A model generated the notes under the pieces. It saw only the letters and a list, made by a program, of their open reading frames with translations, did not search any database and was not told the origin of the DNA. Positions 22,910 to 30,762 of a DNA stretch of 46,875 bases are shown in pieces. Origin of the DNA: CAZLYK01 sp964563495 (GTDB lineage Bacteria > Acidobacteriota > Blastocatellia > RBC074); NCBI GenBank assembly GCA_964563495.1, contig CAZLYK010000032.1, positions 1-46,875 of the forward strand. The letters are read 5' to 3'. Made by a program: the position numbers and the translations under genes. Position 1 is the stretch's first letter, and each line of letters opens with the position of its first letter.

Positions 22910-24433
22910 ATGAATTCTCATCGCTACACCACCGCAACAGTAATGACGTTCTTCATCTTTGTACTTGCTGCAATCTCCTCACAGGCGACCGAACAACAGG
23001 GGCTGAAGAAGATCCTTCTTAAAGAGTCTAACGGCGCCGTGCAGGCCACGCGTTCCAACGAAACCGGAAAACCGCATCGGTTGATCGTACTCACCGACAT
23101 CGAGAACGAACCGGACGACACTCAAAGCATGATCCGTCTGTTGTTGTATTCGGATGTCATAGACCTTGAGGGACTGATCGCAACCACCTCCACTCACTTG
23201 CGGACAAGAGTCGCCCCTGACTCGATCCAGGCCTTGATCGGCGCGTATGCCAAGGTTCACGCGAATCTGGTGAAGCACAGCCCCGGCTACCCCCGTCCAG
23301 AGGTTCTCTCGGCTTTGGTCAAGCAGGGCCGGGCTGAATACGGCATGGGCGGAGTCGGTACCGGCAAGGACTCAGAAGGGGCTGATTGGATCATTCGGAT
23401 GCTAGAGAAGAATGATGATCGCCCCTTATGGATTTCAGTCTGGGGCGGGGCCAACACGCTCGCGCAGGCGCTTCACAAACTGCGGGCGACCAAGACGGCG
23501 GCGGAGACGGATCGCCTGGTGGCGAAGCTCAGGGTTTATACGATCTCCGATCAGGATGATAGCGGCCCGTGGATCCGAAAGAACTTCCCGAACCTCTTCT
23601 ACATTGTCAGCCCGGGCGGCCACTACGGTGTCGCCACGTGGACGGGCATCAACAATGTGATTTCTGGGATCGATAACTCGACCATCAGCAACAAGTGGCT
23701 GGCGGAAAATATTCAACAAGGACATGGGCCGCTGGGGGTCGCTTATCCCGATGTTGCCTGGGGCATGGAAGGCGACACGCCGTCCTGGCTCGGACTGATT
23801 CCCAATGGTTTGAATAATCCCGAACACCCGACATTTGGTGGTTGGGGCGGACGCTACGAGCTTTACCGACCGGAGGTTCCCATCACCGACCCACGGACAT
23901 TCATCGGCGGGGTTCCGATTGAACAAGAGACGCGTCCTATCTGGACCAACGCGATTGATGATTACGCGCCGCCGAATTACGCCGAACATGGACGGGCCAC
24001 GCGGCCAGGCGAAAGGTCGTTTCGTGATTTTAAAGTCACGCTCTGGCGATGGAGAGATGACTTTCAGCGTGACTTCGCGGCGCGCATGGATTGGACGATC
24101 AAACCTTACGCCGAAGCAAATCATCCGCCCGTACCCGTGCTGGATCATCCTGAAGCCATTACCGTGCGAGGCGGGGAGAGGATCGAGTTGGGCGCCCACA
24201 AAACCAGCGATCCTGATGGCGACAGCCTGAGCTACTTCTGGTTCCCCTATCCCGAAGCGGGGTCTTACAAAGGAGTAGTCAGGATCAACGGGGCAGAGAA
24301 TGAAAAGCGCGCCTCGGCAACCGCGCCGAAGGTAGAGAAGCCAGCGACCTTACACTTCATTCTCAGGGTCACTGATAAAGGCAGCCCGTCATTATCGCGT
24401 TACAAGCGGGTCATCGTGACCGTAACCCCGTGA
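22910..24433 (+). CDS. DUF1593/Sde182-like secreted protein, paralogue 1
   Basis: A 507-aa exported protein. ATG 22910 begins a signal peptide (TVMTFFIFVLAAISSQA); the open frame extends upstream only into CRTAC1. The N-terminal domain has a nucleoside-hydrolase-like fold signature: IVLTDIENEPDDTQS with Asp63, Asp69 and Asp70, then WISVWGGANTLAQAL, YTISDQDDSGPWIR, ATWTGINN, WGMEGDTPSWLGL and GGWGGRYELY. The last 80 residues (DPDGDSLSYFWFPYPEAG) form an Ig-like beta domain. The family takes its name from a cellulose-associated Saccharophagus protein; no reaction is firmly established. It is the first of four adjacent paralogues, implying local duplication and a role with the TonB/CRTAC1 module. 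Confidence 0.88.
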   Translation: MNSHRYTTATVMTFFIFVLAAISSQATEQQGLKKILLKESNGAVQATRSNETGKPHRLIVLTDIENEPDDTQSMIRLLLYSDVIDLEGLIATTSTHLRTRVAPDSIQALIGAYAKVHANLVKHSPGYPRPEVLSALVKQGRAEYGMGGVGTGKDSEGADWIIRMLEKNDDRPLWISVWGGANTLAQALHKLRATKTAAETDRLVAKLRVYTISDQDDSGPWIRKNFPNLFYIVSPGGHYGVATWTGINNVISGIDNSTISNKWLAENIQQGHGPLGVAYPDVAWGMEGDTPSWLGLIPNGLNNPEHPTFGGWGGRYELYRPEVPITDPRTFIGGVPIEQETRPIWTNAIDDYAPPNYAEHGRATRPGERSFRDFKVTLWRWRDDFQRDFAARMDWTIKPYAEANHPPVPVLDHPEAITVRGGERIELGAHKTSDPDGDSLSYFWFPYPEAGSYKGVVRINGAENEKRASATAPKVEKPATLHFILRVTDKGSPSLSRYKRVIVTVTP

Positions 24434-24495
24434 TTTGGGCGATACTCTCAGGAGTCTTGAAACTTGCTTATAAAATCTGACAAGGAGAACCCATA

Positions 24496-25866
24496 ATGAA
24501 ATTGAGAATTCGACGACAGAGTCGAACAGCCATAGGCATTTGCCTCGCTCTGGTCATGGCGACCACAGCATTGTTTCCGGAGGGAGCGAACGCTCAGATT
24601 CCTCCCGCTCAGGCCAAAGTCCGTCCGCGAGTCATCGCCACGACAGATGGCGAAATAGACGACCGCTGCTCGATGGTGCGATTCCTGATGTACGCCAACG
24701 AGTGGGATATTGAAGGGATCATCTATAGCAGCTCACGATTCCATTGGCTCGGTCAGACCTGGTCAGGCATCGAATGGATCAACTCGCAGATAGATCAGTA
24801 CGCTCGAGTCTACGGCCACCTGAAGCAACACGCGGATGGCTATCCCACGCCGGAGGAATTGAAGCGCGTGGTCTATGTCGGCAATATCGGCAACGTGGGA
24901 GAGATGGAGCAGGAGACGCCGGGTGCTGATCGCATTGTGCGCGTGTTGCTCGACGACAAGCCCGGCCCGGTGTATTTGCAAGCCTGGGGCGGCACGAACA
25001 CGATTGCCAAGGCGCTGTCGAAAATTCAAAAGGAGCATCCGACCCAGATCGAAAAGGTCAACCAGAAAGCCATCATCTACATCATCCTCGATCAGGACGA
25101 AACCTTCCGCAAATACATCGAACCCAACTGGCCGAAGATACAAGTCCTCGGCAGTTTCCGTCAATTTGGCGTGCTTGCCTATGCCTGGTCGAGGTTGATT
25201 CCACCACCACAACGGGTCTTCTTCGAGCGGCCCTGGCTGGAAGGCAATATCACGGTCAATCGCGGCGCGTTGGCTGGGGCCTACGAGCCAGACAACGGCG
25301 CATTTCGCTCAGAAGGAGACTCGCCCGCATTCATGCACCAGATCGAAGTTGGATTGCGAAGCCTTGAGAATCCAGGCTATGGCGGATGGGGCGGGCGATT
25401 CATCCAGGAAAAGCCTGGGGCGACGAATGTGTGGAAGGAGGCGGAAGATGACGGGAACCTCTACAAACCGATCTGGCGCTGGGCCGAAGCCTTCCAGAAC
25501 GATTGGGCCGCGCGAGCGGACTGGTGCATCAAAACGTACCGCGAGGCGAATCATCCGCCCATCGTTAATTTGGAATCGCCCAAAGACCTCAATGCGGCTC
25601 CGGGCGCAAGTGTGAAATTGAGTGTCAAAGGTTCTACTGACCCCGATGGCGACAAATTGAGTTACTCCTGGTGGCAATACCGTGAGCCGGGCACGTACAA
25701 GGGTGAAGTCTCAATTCGTGACGCCGACAGGGCGGTGGCCTCAGTACAGATTCCTACGGACGCCAAATTGGGCGACACGATTCATCTAATTGCGGAAATC
25801 ACGGACGCTGGGAAACCAGCGTTGACTCGCTATGCGCGAGTGATTGTGACAGTGCGAGGAAATTGA
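24496..25866 (+). CDS. DUF1593/Sde182-like secreted protein, paralogue 2 (variant Asp motif)
   Basis: A 456-aa exported protein with AAGGAG upstream of ATG 24496 and a signal peptide ending at ANAQ (residue 34). It shares the family plan: Asp-rich start, LQAWGGTNTIAKAL, IIYIILDQDETFRKYI, FRSEGDSPAFMHQIEVGL, GYGGWGGRF, and a C-terminal Ig-like domain with DPDGDKLSYSWWQYREPG. Its metal-site motif is different: TTDGEIDD (Asp51, Asp55, Asp56) instead of DIENEPDD or DMGNEPDD, so the first Asp position is Thr while the third is Asp. This suggests a different ligand or activity from paralogues 1 and 3. It is separated from paralogue 1 by 62 bases. Confidence 0.87.
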   Translation: MKLRIRRQSRTAIGICLALVMATTALFPEGANAQIPPAQAKVRPRVIATTDGEIDDRCSMVRFLMYANEWDIEGIIYSSSRFHWLGQTWSGIEWINSQIDQYARVYGHLKQHADGYPTPEELKRVVYVGNIGNVGEMEQETPGADRIVRVLLDDKPGPVYLQAWGGTNTIAKALSKIQKEHPTQIEKVNQKAIIYIILDQDETFRKYIEPNWPKIQVLGSFRQFGVLAYAWSRLIPPPQRVFFERPWLEGNITVNRGALAGAYEPDNGAFRSEGDSPAFMHQIEVGLRSLENPGYGGWGGRFIQEKPGATNVWKEAEDDGNLYKPIWRWAEAFQNDWAARADWCIKTYREANHPPIVNLESPKDLNAAPGASVKLSVKGSTDPDGDKLSYSWWQYREPGTYKGEVSIRDADRAVASVQIPTDAKLGDTIHLIAEITDAGKPALTRYARVIVTVRGN

Positions 25867-25898
25867 ACTGACTGATACTTAACTGGAGGTCAAAACAA

Positions 25899-26321
25899 AT
25901 GAGATTGTTGATATTGAGTTTTCTGCTGAGTGTTGGCGGCCTTTCGACGCCGGCTGTGAACTTCTCAGGGAAATGGGTGATTGAGGGGGCGGCGACCAAC
26001 CGTGGCCCGATGCGGCCACCAACCGTATTGATCCTGAATCAGGTCGGAAACGAAGTGACCGGCAGTATTTCATCTGGGAATTTTGCGGCTAGCGCTTCGC
26101 CGACCCACACCGAAATTCTCGACGGTAAGGTGGAAGGCGACACCCTCACGTTCTATGTATGGACCGGCCTGGATCGTCCCGTGAAGGCTTATTACAAAGG
26201 CACGCTATCGGGCGAGGAGATGAAATTCACCGTGACGGGCGGCGCCAGATTCGGCGGCCCCGCCGGACCGGGCTCCGGCCAGCAGGAGCCACGCCAGATC
26301 ACGGCGAAAAGGGCGAAGTAG
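25899..26321 (+). CDS. Small secreted beta-rich protein of unknown function
   Basis: A 140-aa protein with GGAGG 9 bases before ATG 25899, a short signal peptide (LLILSFLLSVGGLSTPA), then alternating beta-type sequence: NFSGKWVIEG, VLILNQVGNEVTGSIS, HTEILDGKVEGDTLTFYVW, AYYKGTLSGEEMKFTVTG, and a Gly/Gln-rich tail. The pattern of gain and turn (GKW, V-x-G-x-L) recalls small lipocalin-like domains found alone or attached to plant-glycan enzymes. No catalytic motif is visible. It lies between two DUF1593 genes with short gaps and is presumably co-transcribed. Confidence 0.72.
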   Translation: MRLLILSFLLSVGGLSTPAVNFSGKWVIEGAATNRGPMRPPTVLILNQVGNEVTGSISSGNFAASASPTHTEILDGKVEGDTLTFYVWTGLDRPVKAYYKGTLSGEEMKFTVTGGARFGGPAGPGSGQQEPRQITAKRAK

Positions 26322-26338
26322 ACGGTAAGGAATGAACC

Positions 26339-27871
26339 ATGAACAATCAAAAAGCGAAACTGAGGCAGACACTGCCTGTGATAGTCATTGGCTTGTTGCT
26401 CGGCATCGCTGCAATCGCAACCGGGCAGTCTGTTGAGCCTTACGACCCACGCCACATAGATGATTTTGCCGGCAAGCCGCGCGTTGTGGTGTTAACGGAC
26501 ATGGGCAACGAACCAGACGACCAGATGTCGTTCGTGCGCTTGTTGCTCTATGCCAACGAACTCGATCTCGAAGTGTTGATCGCTACAACTTCCACGTGGC
26601 AGAAAAACAAAGTCCAACCCGAAACAATGCACAAGATTGTTGCAGCCTATGGCGAAGTGCGCGCCAACCTGCTCAAGCACGCTCCGGGCTGGCCTGAAGC
26701 CGCGCAACTGGATGCGCGGGTAATGTCCGGTCAATTAGCTTATGGCATGGCGGCGGTCGGCCCTGACAAAATGTCGCTTGGCGCAGAGGCAATCATCCGC
26801 GCCGCAGACAAAGCCGATCCACGTCCGGTGTGGATTTCGATTTGGGGCGGCGCGAATACGTTGGCGCAGGCGTTACAACACGTGCGCGCCACGCGTTCGC
26901 CCGCCGAAGTGGACAAGCTCATTGCCCAGCTCAGAGTCTATGTCATCTCCGATCAGGACGACGCTGGACCGTGGATTCGGCGCGAATTCCCAAGTCTGTA
27001 TTACATCGGCAAACCGAGCAGCCCCGACAGCGGCGAATACGCCAGCGCCACGTGGACGGGCATCAGTGGAGATATATTTTACCGCAACGGGCAAGGTGCG
27101 GATGGCAGCACGGTGACGAATGAATGGCTCGAAACCAACATCGGCGCGAAAGGCCCGTTGGGCAAACTCTATCCGCGCTTCGAGTTCATTATGGAAGGCG
27201 ACACGCCCGCATTTCTTGGCCTGACGAATAATGGCCTGAACAGTTATCGCAATCCAAGTTGGGGTGGTTGGGGCGGACGTTATATCTGGCGGCAACCGTA
27301 TGGCGAAACGCATCCGATGTGGACGCAGGGAGGCGACCTGTTTCCGCGCATCACTTCGCAAGATGCGGTTGTCGGGACGGATGGCAAAACATACATTTCA
27401 GATCAGGCAACGATCTGGCGCTGGCGTACCGCCTTTCAGCACGAATTTGCCGCGCGGATGGATTGGACGATCAAGCCGTATGCCCAAGCGAACCATAATC
27501 CTGTCGCTATCGTGAACGGCAAAGACGGCACAGCGCCGATCACGGTTGACGCTGAAGTTGGCAAGCCCGTGACGCTGGATGCGAGTGCCAGCAAAGACCC
27601 GGACGGCAACAAACTCAATTATCACTGGTTTCATTACGAAGAAGCCGGGTTTGTTCCGCGAACGAACATGGCCGCTGTCACAATTGCTCAAGGTAATACC
27701 GCCAAAGCTACTGTCACTGCTACGACAGCGTGCCGTCCCGTCTGGCGACCGATGAACAGACCGTGCCCAACTGGCGTAGCGCACATCATTCTGTCAGTCA
27801 CAGATAACGGCTCGCCTGCATTGACTTCGTATCGGCGCGTGATTCTGAATGTGCGCACCGGAAGCAATTAA
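26339..27871 (+). CDS. DUF1593/Sde182-like secreted protein, paralogue 3
   Basis: A 510-aa exported protein starting at ATG 26339 with AAGGAA upstream and a signal peptide ending near ATGQ (residue 30). It carries VVLTDMGNEPDDQMS (Asp54, Asp60, Asp61), WISIWGGANTLAQALQHV, YVISDQDDAGPWIR, SATWTGISGD, FIMEGDTPAFLGLTNNG and GGWGGRYIW, all shared with paralogue 1. The C-terminal Ig-like part contains DPDGNKLNYHWFHYEEAG plus an extra Cys/Pro-rich segment (TACRPVWRPMNRPC) missing from the others. Same exported location and likely the same general role as paralogue 1. Confidence 0.88.
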   Translation: MNNQKAKLRQTLPVIVIGLLLGIAAIATGQSVEPYDPRHIDDFAGKPRVVVLTDMGNEPDDQMSFVRLLLYANELDLEVLIATTSTWQKNKVQPETMHKIVAAYGEVRANLLKHAPGWPEAAQLDARVMSGQLAYGMAAVGPDKMSLGAEAIIRAADKADPRPVWISIWGGANTLAQALQHVRATRSPAEVDKLIAQLRVYVISDQDDAGPWIRREFPSLYYIGKPSSPDSGEYASATWTGISGDIFYRNGQGADGSTVTNEWLETNIGAKGPLGKLYPRFEFIMEGDTPAFLGLTNNGLNSYRNPSWGGWGGRYIWRQPYGETHPMWTQGGDLFPRITSQDAVVGTDGKTYISDQATIWRWRTAFQHEFAARMDWTIKPYAQANHNPVAIVNGKDGTAPITVDAEVGKPVTLDASASKDPDGNKLNYHWFHYEEAGFVPRTNMAAVTIAQGNTAKATVTATTACRPVWRPMNRPCPTGVAHIILSVTDNGSPALTSYRRVILNVRTGSN

Positions 27872-27954
27872 GACTGCGCTGCGGTTCTAAACCCGACGAG
27901 TTATCGTCGAATCATCTTTGAGGTCAAATAAAATTGCCCAAAAGAGGATGCTCC

Positions 27955-28419
27955 ATGAAAAAGTTGAATATCTTGAATCCCATAGAAGCCATGGTTTTTT
28001 CGGTGGCGGTTTTGATCGCCAGTCTCGCCATGGTTCAACCCGCCGAGGCTCAGTTGGCAGCAGTACCGAAGTCGGAGAAACATCGAATCGTCCTGTTGAC
28101 CGACATTGGTGGCGACCGGGATGACGAGCAGTCCTTCACACGATTCCTGATGTATGCGGATCAGTATGACATCGAAGGGTTAATTGCCACCTCTATTCGG
28201 ATCTTTCCGAACGAAAAACATCGTCCGCTTGATGGCGAGCCACAGCCACACTACCTGGTCAAATGGATCAAGGCCTACGCAGAGGTGAGGGACAACCTCA
28301 TGAAACACAGCGTAGGTTGGCCTGAACCCGAGGCGCTGCTGACCCGGATTCGAAAGGGTGTCACCCAAATTTCGCCCGAAAATCGGCCTATCGACTATCG
28401 ATTTTTTGATAGTCGATAG
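27955..28419 (+). pseudogene. DUF1593/Sde182-like protein, paralogue 4, truncated by a palindrome
   Basis: ATG 27955, with AGAGG upstream, opens a normal exported DUF1593 protein: signal peptide to PAEAQ, then IVLLTDIGGDRDDEQS, MYADQYDIEGLIATS and NLMKHSVGWPEPEALLTRI. Family similarity ends after about 136 residues. The last codons (TQISPENRPIDYRFFDS) are encoded by the left arm and loop of the 37-bp palindrome at 28363. Paralogues 1-3 are 456-510 aa, so more than two thirds of the protein is missing. The break marks the left edge of the accessory region. Confidence 0.85.
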
Positions 28420-28444
28420 GCCGATTTTCGGGCGAAATTTGGGT
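28363..28444. repeat. Perfect palindrome, 37-bp arms with 8-base T-rich loop
   Basis: The left arm starts ACCCAAATTTCGCCCG (28363) and ends CGACTATC (28399). The loop is GATTTTTT (28400-28407). The right arm (28408-28444) is its exact reverse complement, ending CGGGCGAAATTTGGGT. Reading frames enter from both sides and end with nearly the same residues (TQISPENRPIDY), because each arm encodes the same peptide. It may be a two-way terminator, a miniature mobile repeat, or the scar of a foldback event. It sits exactly where the fourth DUF1593 gene is cut. Confidence 0.9.
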
Positions 28445-28903
28445 ATCAACCTGACTGAGGCGCGCATTCTCGTGAAGTTCCAGTTCATTGCCGACGCGCG
28501 TAGCTTTCAACTCGCGCAAATGGAGGCGCTCTCTTTCACACAGTTGGAGCAACGTTCGTTGGCTTTCAAGATATTCCTCCTTGCTTATCGGGCGTTCAGG
28601 CGTCTCGTCTGCTGGCTTATCAGCAAGCTCTGCAAGTTTGCGCAGATATTCGGCGGGGGCAGGCCGGAACATCGCTCTGTCAATCGCCTTAAAGATCGCC
28701 TCACGGCTGACGCCGCGCTCAAGCCGCCGGTCAATTTCCGGAATCGTCAAGCTCACCAGACGCTCTTTCTGTTCGTAGCGCAGCCCCGCGGGCAGACGCA
28801 ACGATTCCTCGCGCAAATTGATTCTGCGTGCGGCGGTATTCAATCTGCTTTGGGGAACTTCCTCTTCACGATCTTCTGCTGCCTGAACGGCGTCCACGCA
28901 CAT
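28388..28903 (-). CDS. Unrecognised helical protein, C-terminal end altered by the palindrome
   Basis: A minus-strand frame of 171 codons from ATG 28903, preceded directly by an in-frame TAG. The sequence is rich in Glu, Arg and Leu and reads as mostly helical (RLPAGLRYEQKERLVSLTI, RRLERGVSREAIFKAIDRA, ISKEEYLESQRTLLQLCERE), which looks genuinely coding. The final 18 residues come from the palindrome arm, so the true C-terminus has been lost. I do not recognise a family; VSREAIFKAI has a helix-turn-helix feel but that is weak. Convergent with the truncated DUF1593 gene. Confidence 0.4.
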   Translation of the reverse strand: MCVDAVQAAEDREEEVPQSRLNTAARRINLREESLRLPAGLRYEQKERLVSLTIPEIDRRLERGVSREAIFKAIDRAMFRPAPAEYLRKLAELADKPADETPERPISKEEYLESQRTLLQLCERERLHLRELKATRVGNELELHENARLSQVDTQISPENRPIDYQKIDSR

Positions 28904-29324
28904 CTACCGCGCCTGCCGTTGGCTGGAAGCGGCATCACTCGGAGAACTGGCTCGCCCCGGTGAGCCTTTTGAATTGCCGGATTTTCCCATTGCCGTAGAT
29001 CTACCTTTCTCAGCGGTCTTTTCCGAATCCGGCGACTCTCTTTCTATCTGGAATGAGGTGGCTGAGCAGGCTGGAGCCGTCAAATTCTACGTTCTTCGCC
29101 GCAAACTCAATGTGCATGTAGTCAGATCATTTCAAACTTCGACTGGGCGGGAACTGATCTCCTGTGAATGGGGGCAGTCAATCACAGGCGATACCAGCCT
29201 GATCTCTCGCGGCTTCTGGCTGAGATTGAAGGAGGCTGGAGGAGTTTATCCGCCGCTTCCTTCAGAACGTCCTGCCCAAAGGCTTCGTCAAAGTCCGTTA
29301 CTACGGCTTGCTCGCTGCCTTTAA
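28887..29324 (+). pseudogene. Protein-like remnant frame without a start
   Basis: A plus-strand frame open from just after a TGA near 28886 to 29324. Its first two thirds look coding: RACRWLEAASLGELARPGEP, FELPDFPIAVDLPFSAVFSE, IWNEVAEQAGAVKFYVLRR and SCEWGQSITGDTSLISRGF. From about 29230 the frame loses sense where the IS91-like piece begins in another frame. There is no convincing start codon. I could not name the family. It is probably a gene end truncated by mobile-element activity. Confidence 0.35.
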
Positions 29325-29499
29325 CCGACATTTACTTGATCAGGCCAGGCAGTTGCTCACAACCGCCGCCTCCCATTCAAATTCCTCAGACTCAGATTGC
29401 CAGCGGAAAGATACAGGCGAGTCTCCTTGCAGCCCCAAGTGCGGAGCGGCCTTGAGGCTCGTTGAAAGCCTTCAACCCAAGACTCGATGGCCTCCTTGA
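29239..29499 (+). mobile_element. IS91-family transposase remnant (C-terminal end)
   Basis: In the frame ending at TGA 29497-29499 the sequence reads EEFIRRFLQNVLPKGFVKVR, then YYGLLAAFNRHLLDQARQLL, and later CSPKCGAALRLVESL. This is the conserved end of IS91-type rolling-circle (Y2) transposases: the LPKGF and HYG/YYG block followed by a Cys-pair. The frame is closed by a TGA at 29227-29229 immediately upstream, and the catalytic tyrosine region is absent. Only a fossil of the element remains. IS91-like elements mobilise adjacent DNA, which fits the mosaic character of this region. Confidence 0.7.
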
Positions 29500-29885
29500 G
29501 GATGAAGACGATGATGAATCGACACCCGCTCATTCGCGATTTCTCTGGTCGAGGCGCCAGTCATCTATCTGGCGTCACAGCGGAACTGCGCTCATTGGGT
29601 GAGAAAACGTCGCTCCGGATGAGCCTCTCCGAGCTCCTTGCGGCAAGTGGAACGAACAATCCCGACCCCTGGCAGACAATCTATCCAGATAAGGCGTCAT
29701 CCCTTGACTGAGAGATCGTTCCTGGAGCATTAATCTTCTTCATTTAAATTCCAAGGTCACCCCGTGCCGGCTTAGTTCAACACAGAATTGTGTAGCGGCT
29801 TTCTGAGGCCCGAGGTGATTTATCCGCACGCGCGCCACACGAATTCTTAATGCGTTCGGTGCATAGTAAGCAGAGGTAGTTTTAT
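29500..29885. other. Gene-free stretch between IS91 remnant and DUF1801 gene
   Basis: I find no convincing gene in these 386 bases. A plus-strand frame (29487-29711) lacks a ribosome-binding site and protein-like composition. GTTCGGT at 29854 resembles an attC right-hand box, but no matching left-hand box lies 60-130 bases upstream. Confidence 0.4.
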
Positions 29886-30311
29886 ATGAACATGCGCAAA
29901 CAAATCAAAGAGTATATTGCTACTCAACCTGAACCAAAACGCAGCGATATGCAGGAGTTGCACCGCATCATTCTGGAGGTAATGCCAAAATGTAAATTGT
30001 GGTTCTTAGATGGCAAAGACGATGAAGGTCGCACTGTTTCTAACCCCAATATAGGATATGGATTTCAGAACATAGAATATGCTGATGGAAAAACCAGAGA
30101 GTTTTATCAAGTTGGTATTAGTGCGAACACAACGGGAATCTCTGTCTATATCCTTGGTATAAAAGATAAGAAGTACTTAGCCCAGACATATGGAAAAGAA
30201 CTCGGCAAGGCAAGTGTGACGGGCTATTGCATTAAGTTTAAAACGCTAAAAGATATAAACATCGATATACTTGAAGCTGCAATACGATATGGGGTTGAGC
30301 AGCGGACGTGA
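29886..30311 (+). CDS. DUF1801-like (YdhG-type) small protein
   Basis: A 141-aa cytoplasmic protein from ATG 29886 with AGAGG upstream. The opening IKEYIATQPEPKRSDMQELHR, then ILEVMPKCKLWFLDGKDDE, NPNIGYGF, VGISANTTGISVYILGI and the terminal AAIRYGVEQR fit the DUF1801 fold, a small protein related to iron-chaperone/YdhG-like domains whose biochemical role is poorly defined. Codon use is clearly more AT-rich than all neighbours, which marks it as recently acquired. Its end overlaps the start of an ankyrin-like fragment, suggesting a junction between two foreign pieces. Confidence 0.7.
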   Translation: MNMRKQIKEYIATQPEPKRSDMQELHRIILEVMPKCKLWFLDGKDDEGRTVSNPNIGYGFQNIEYADGKTREFYQVGISANTTGISVYILGIKDKKYLAQTYGKELGKASVTGYCIKFKTLKDINIDILEAAIRYGVEQRT

Positions 30312-30509
30312 GCGCGACAGATCGGGTTGGGGGGAGCGCGCTTATGCAGGCAGCCGACTTCTGGGCGGTCGCGAACTTGCGGGTACTGTTGAATGCCCGG
30401 GCAGCAACAAACCTGCGTGACACATCTGGAAAGACCGCGCTCGTGTATGCTCGGCAGCGGCGAGACCGAATCGGTCGCGTTGATCGAGCGTGTAGATGCG
30501 GCCGAGTAG
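30308..30509 (+). pseudogene. Ankyrin-repeat protein remnant, frameshifted
   Basis: The first frame reads GSALMQAADFWAVANLRVLL then ATNLRDTSGKTALVYA, a clear ankyrin repeat. Sense then continues one frame over as LGSGETESVALIERVDAAE up to TAG at 30507-30509. Only the last one to two repeats are present and they are split by a frameshift near 30450. The cassette attC site begins 13 bases after the stop, so this is probably the 3' end of a cassette gene whose 5' part was replaced. Confidence 0.6.
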
Positions 30510-30521
30510 CGCATTCGACGC

Positions 30522-30613
30522 GCCGAACTGGCGGTTGCAGCGGAGCCGGCGCAAAAGATGTTCTCGTGATCACCAGTGGGCTCGCGCCGGCCCGGTGAAC
30601 CTGGTCGTTAGGC
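30522..30613 (+). repeat. Integron attC site 1
   Basis: R'' box GCCGAAC (30522-30528) and R' box GTTAGGC (30607-30613) flank paired segments GGTTGCAGCGGAGCCGGCGC and GCGCCGGCCCGGTGAACC. Folded, the left arm carries one unpaired G in GGTTGCA opposite GGTTCA and a further extra base, the hallmark extrahelical bases of attC. Recombination would cut between G30607 and T30608. Length is 92 bp. Confidence 0.82.
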
Positions 30614-30762
30614 GACAGGAGCGTCCGTGGGAGCACTGACCCGTCAACGGGCGCGAGATCCATGGACCTGGCCCACCTAGTCGTGGATGTGGGCTACTGA
30701 TCGTAGTGAGGCAATACTCCACGGTTCGCACGATGTAACTAAACTAGAAGAGGATATCTCCG

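Noticed and set aside
28363..28444. Palindrome as part of a CRISPR array
   Set aside because: There is a single inverted pair with an 8-base loop, no repeated direct units or spacers, and no cas genes in the window.
28358..28963. Plus-strand 201-codon frame beginning in the palindrome
   Set aside because: It is antisense to a more protein-like minus-strand frame and its first residues come only from the palindrome.
29487..29711. Small plus-strand frame after the IS91 remnant
   Set aside because: No ribosome-binding site and no similarity I can recognise; it overlaps the transposase end.
29740..29860. Possible fifth attC site before the DUF1801 gene
   Set aside because: GTTCGGT at 29854 resembles a right box, but there is no GCCGAAC-like left box or paired arms upstream.
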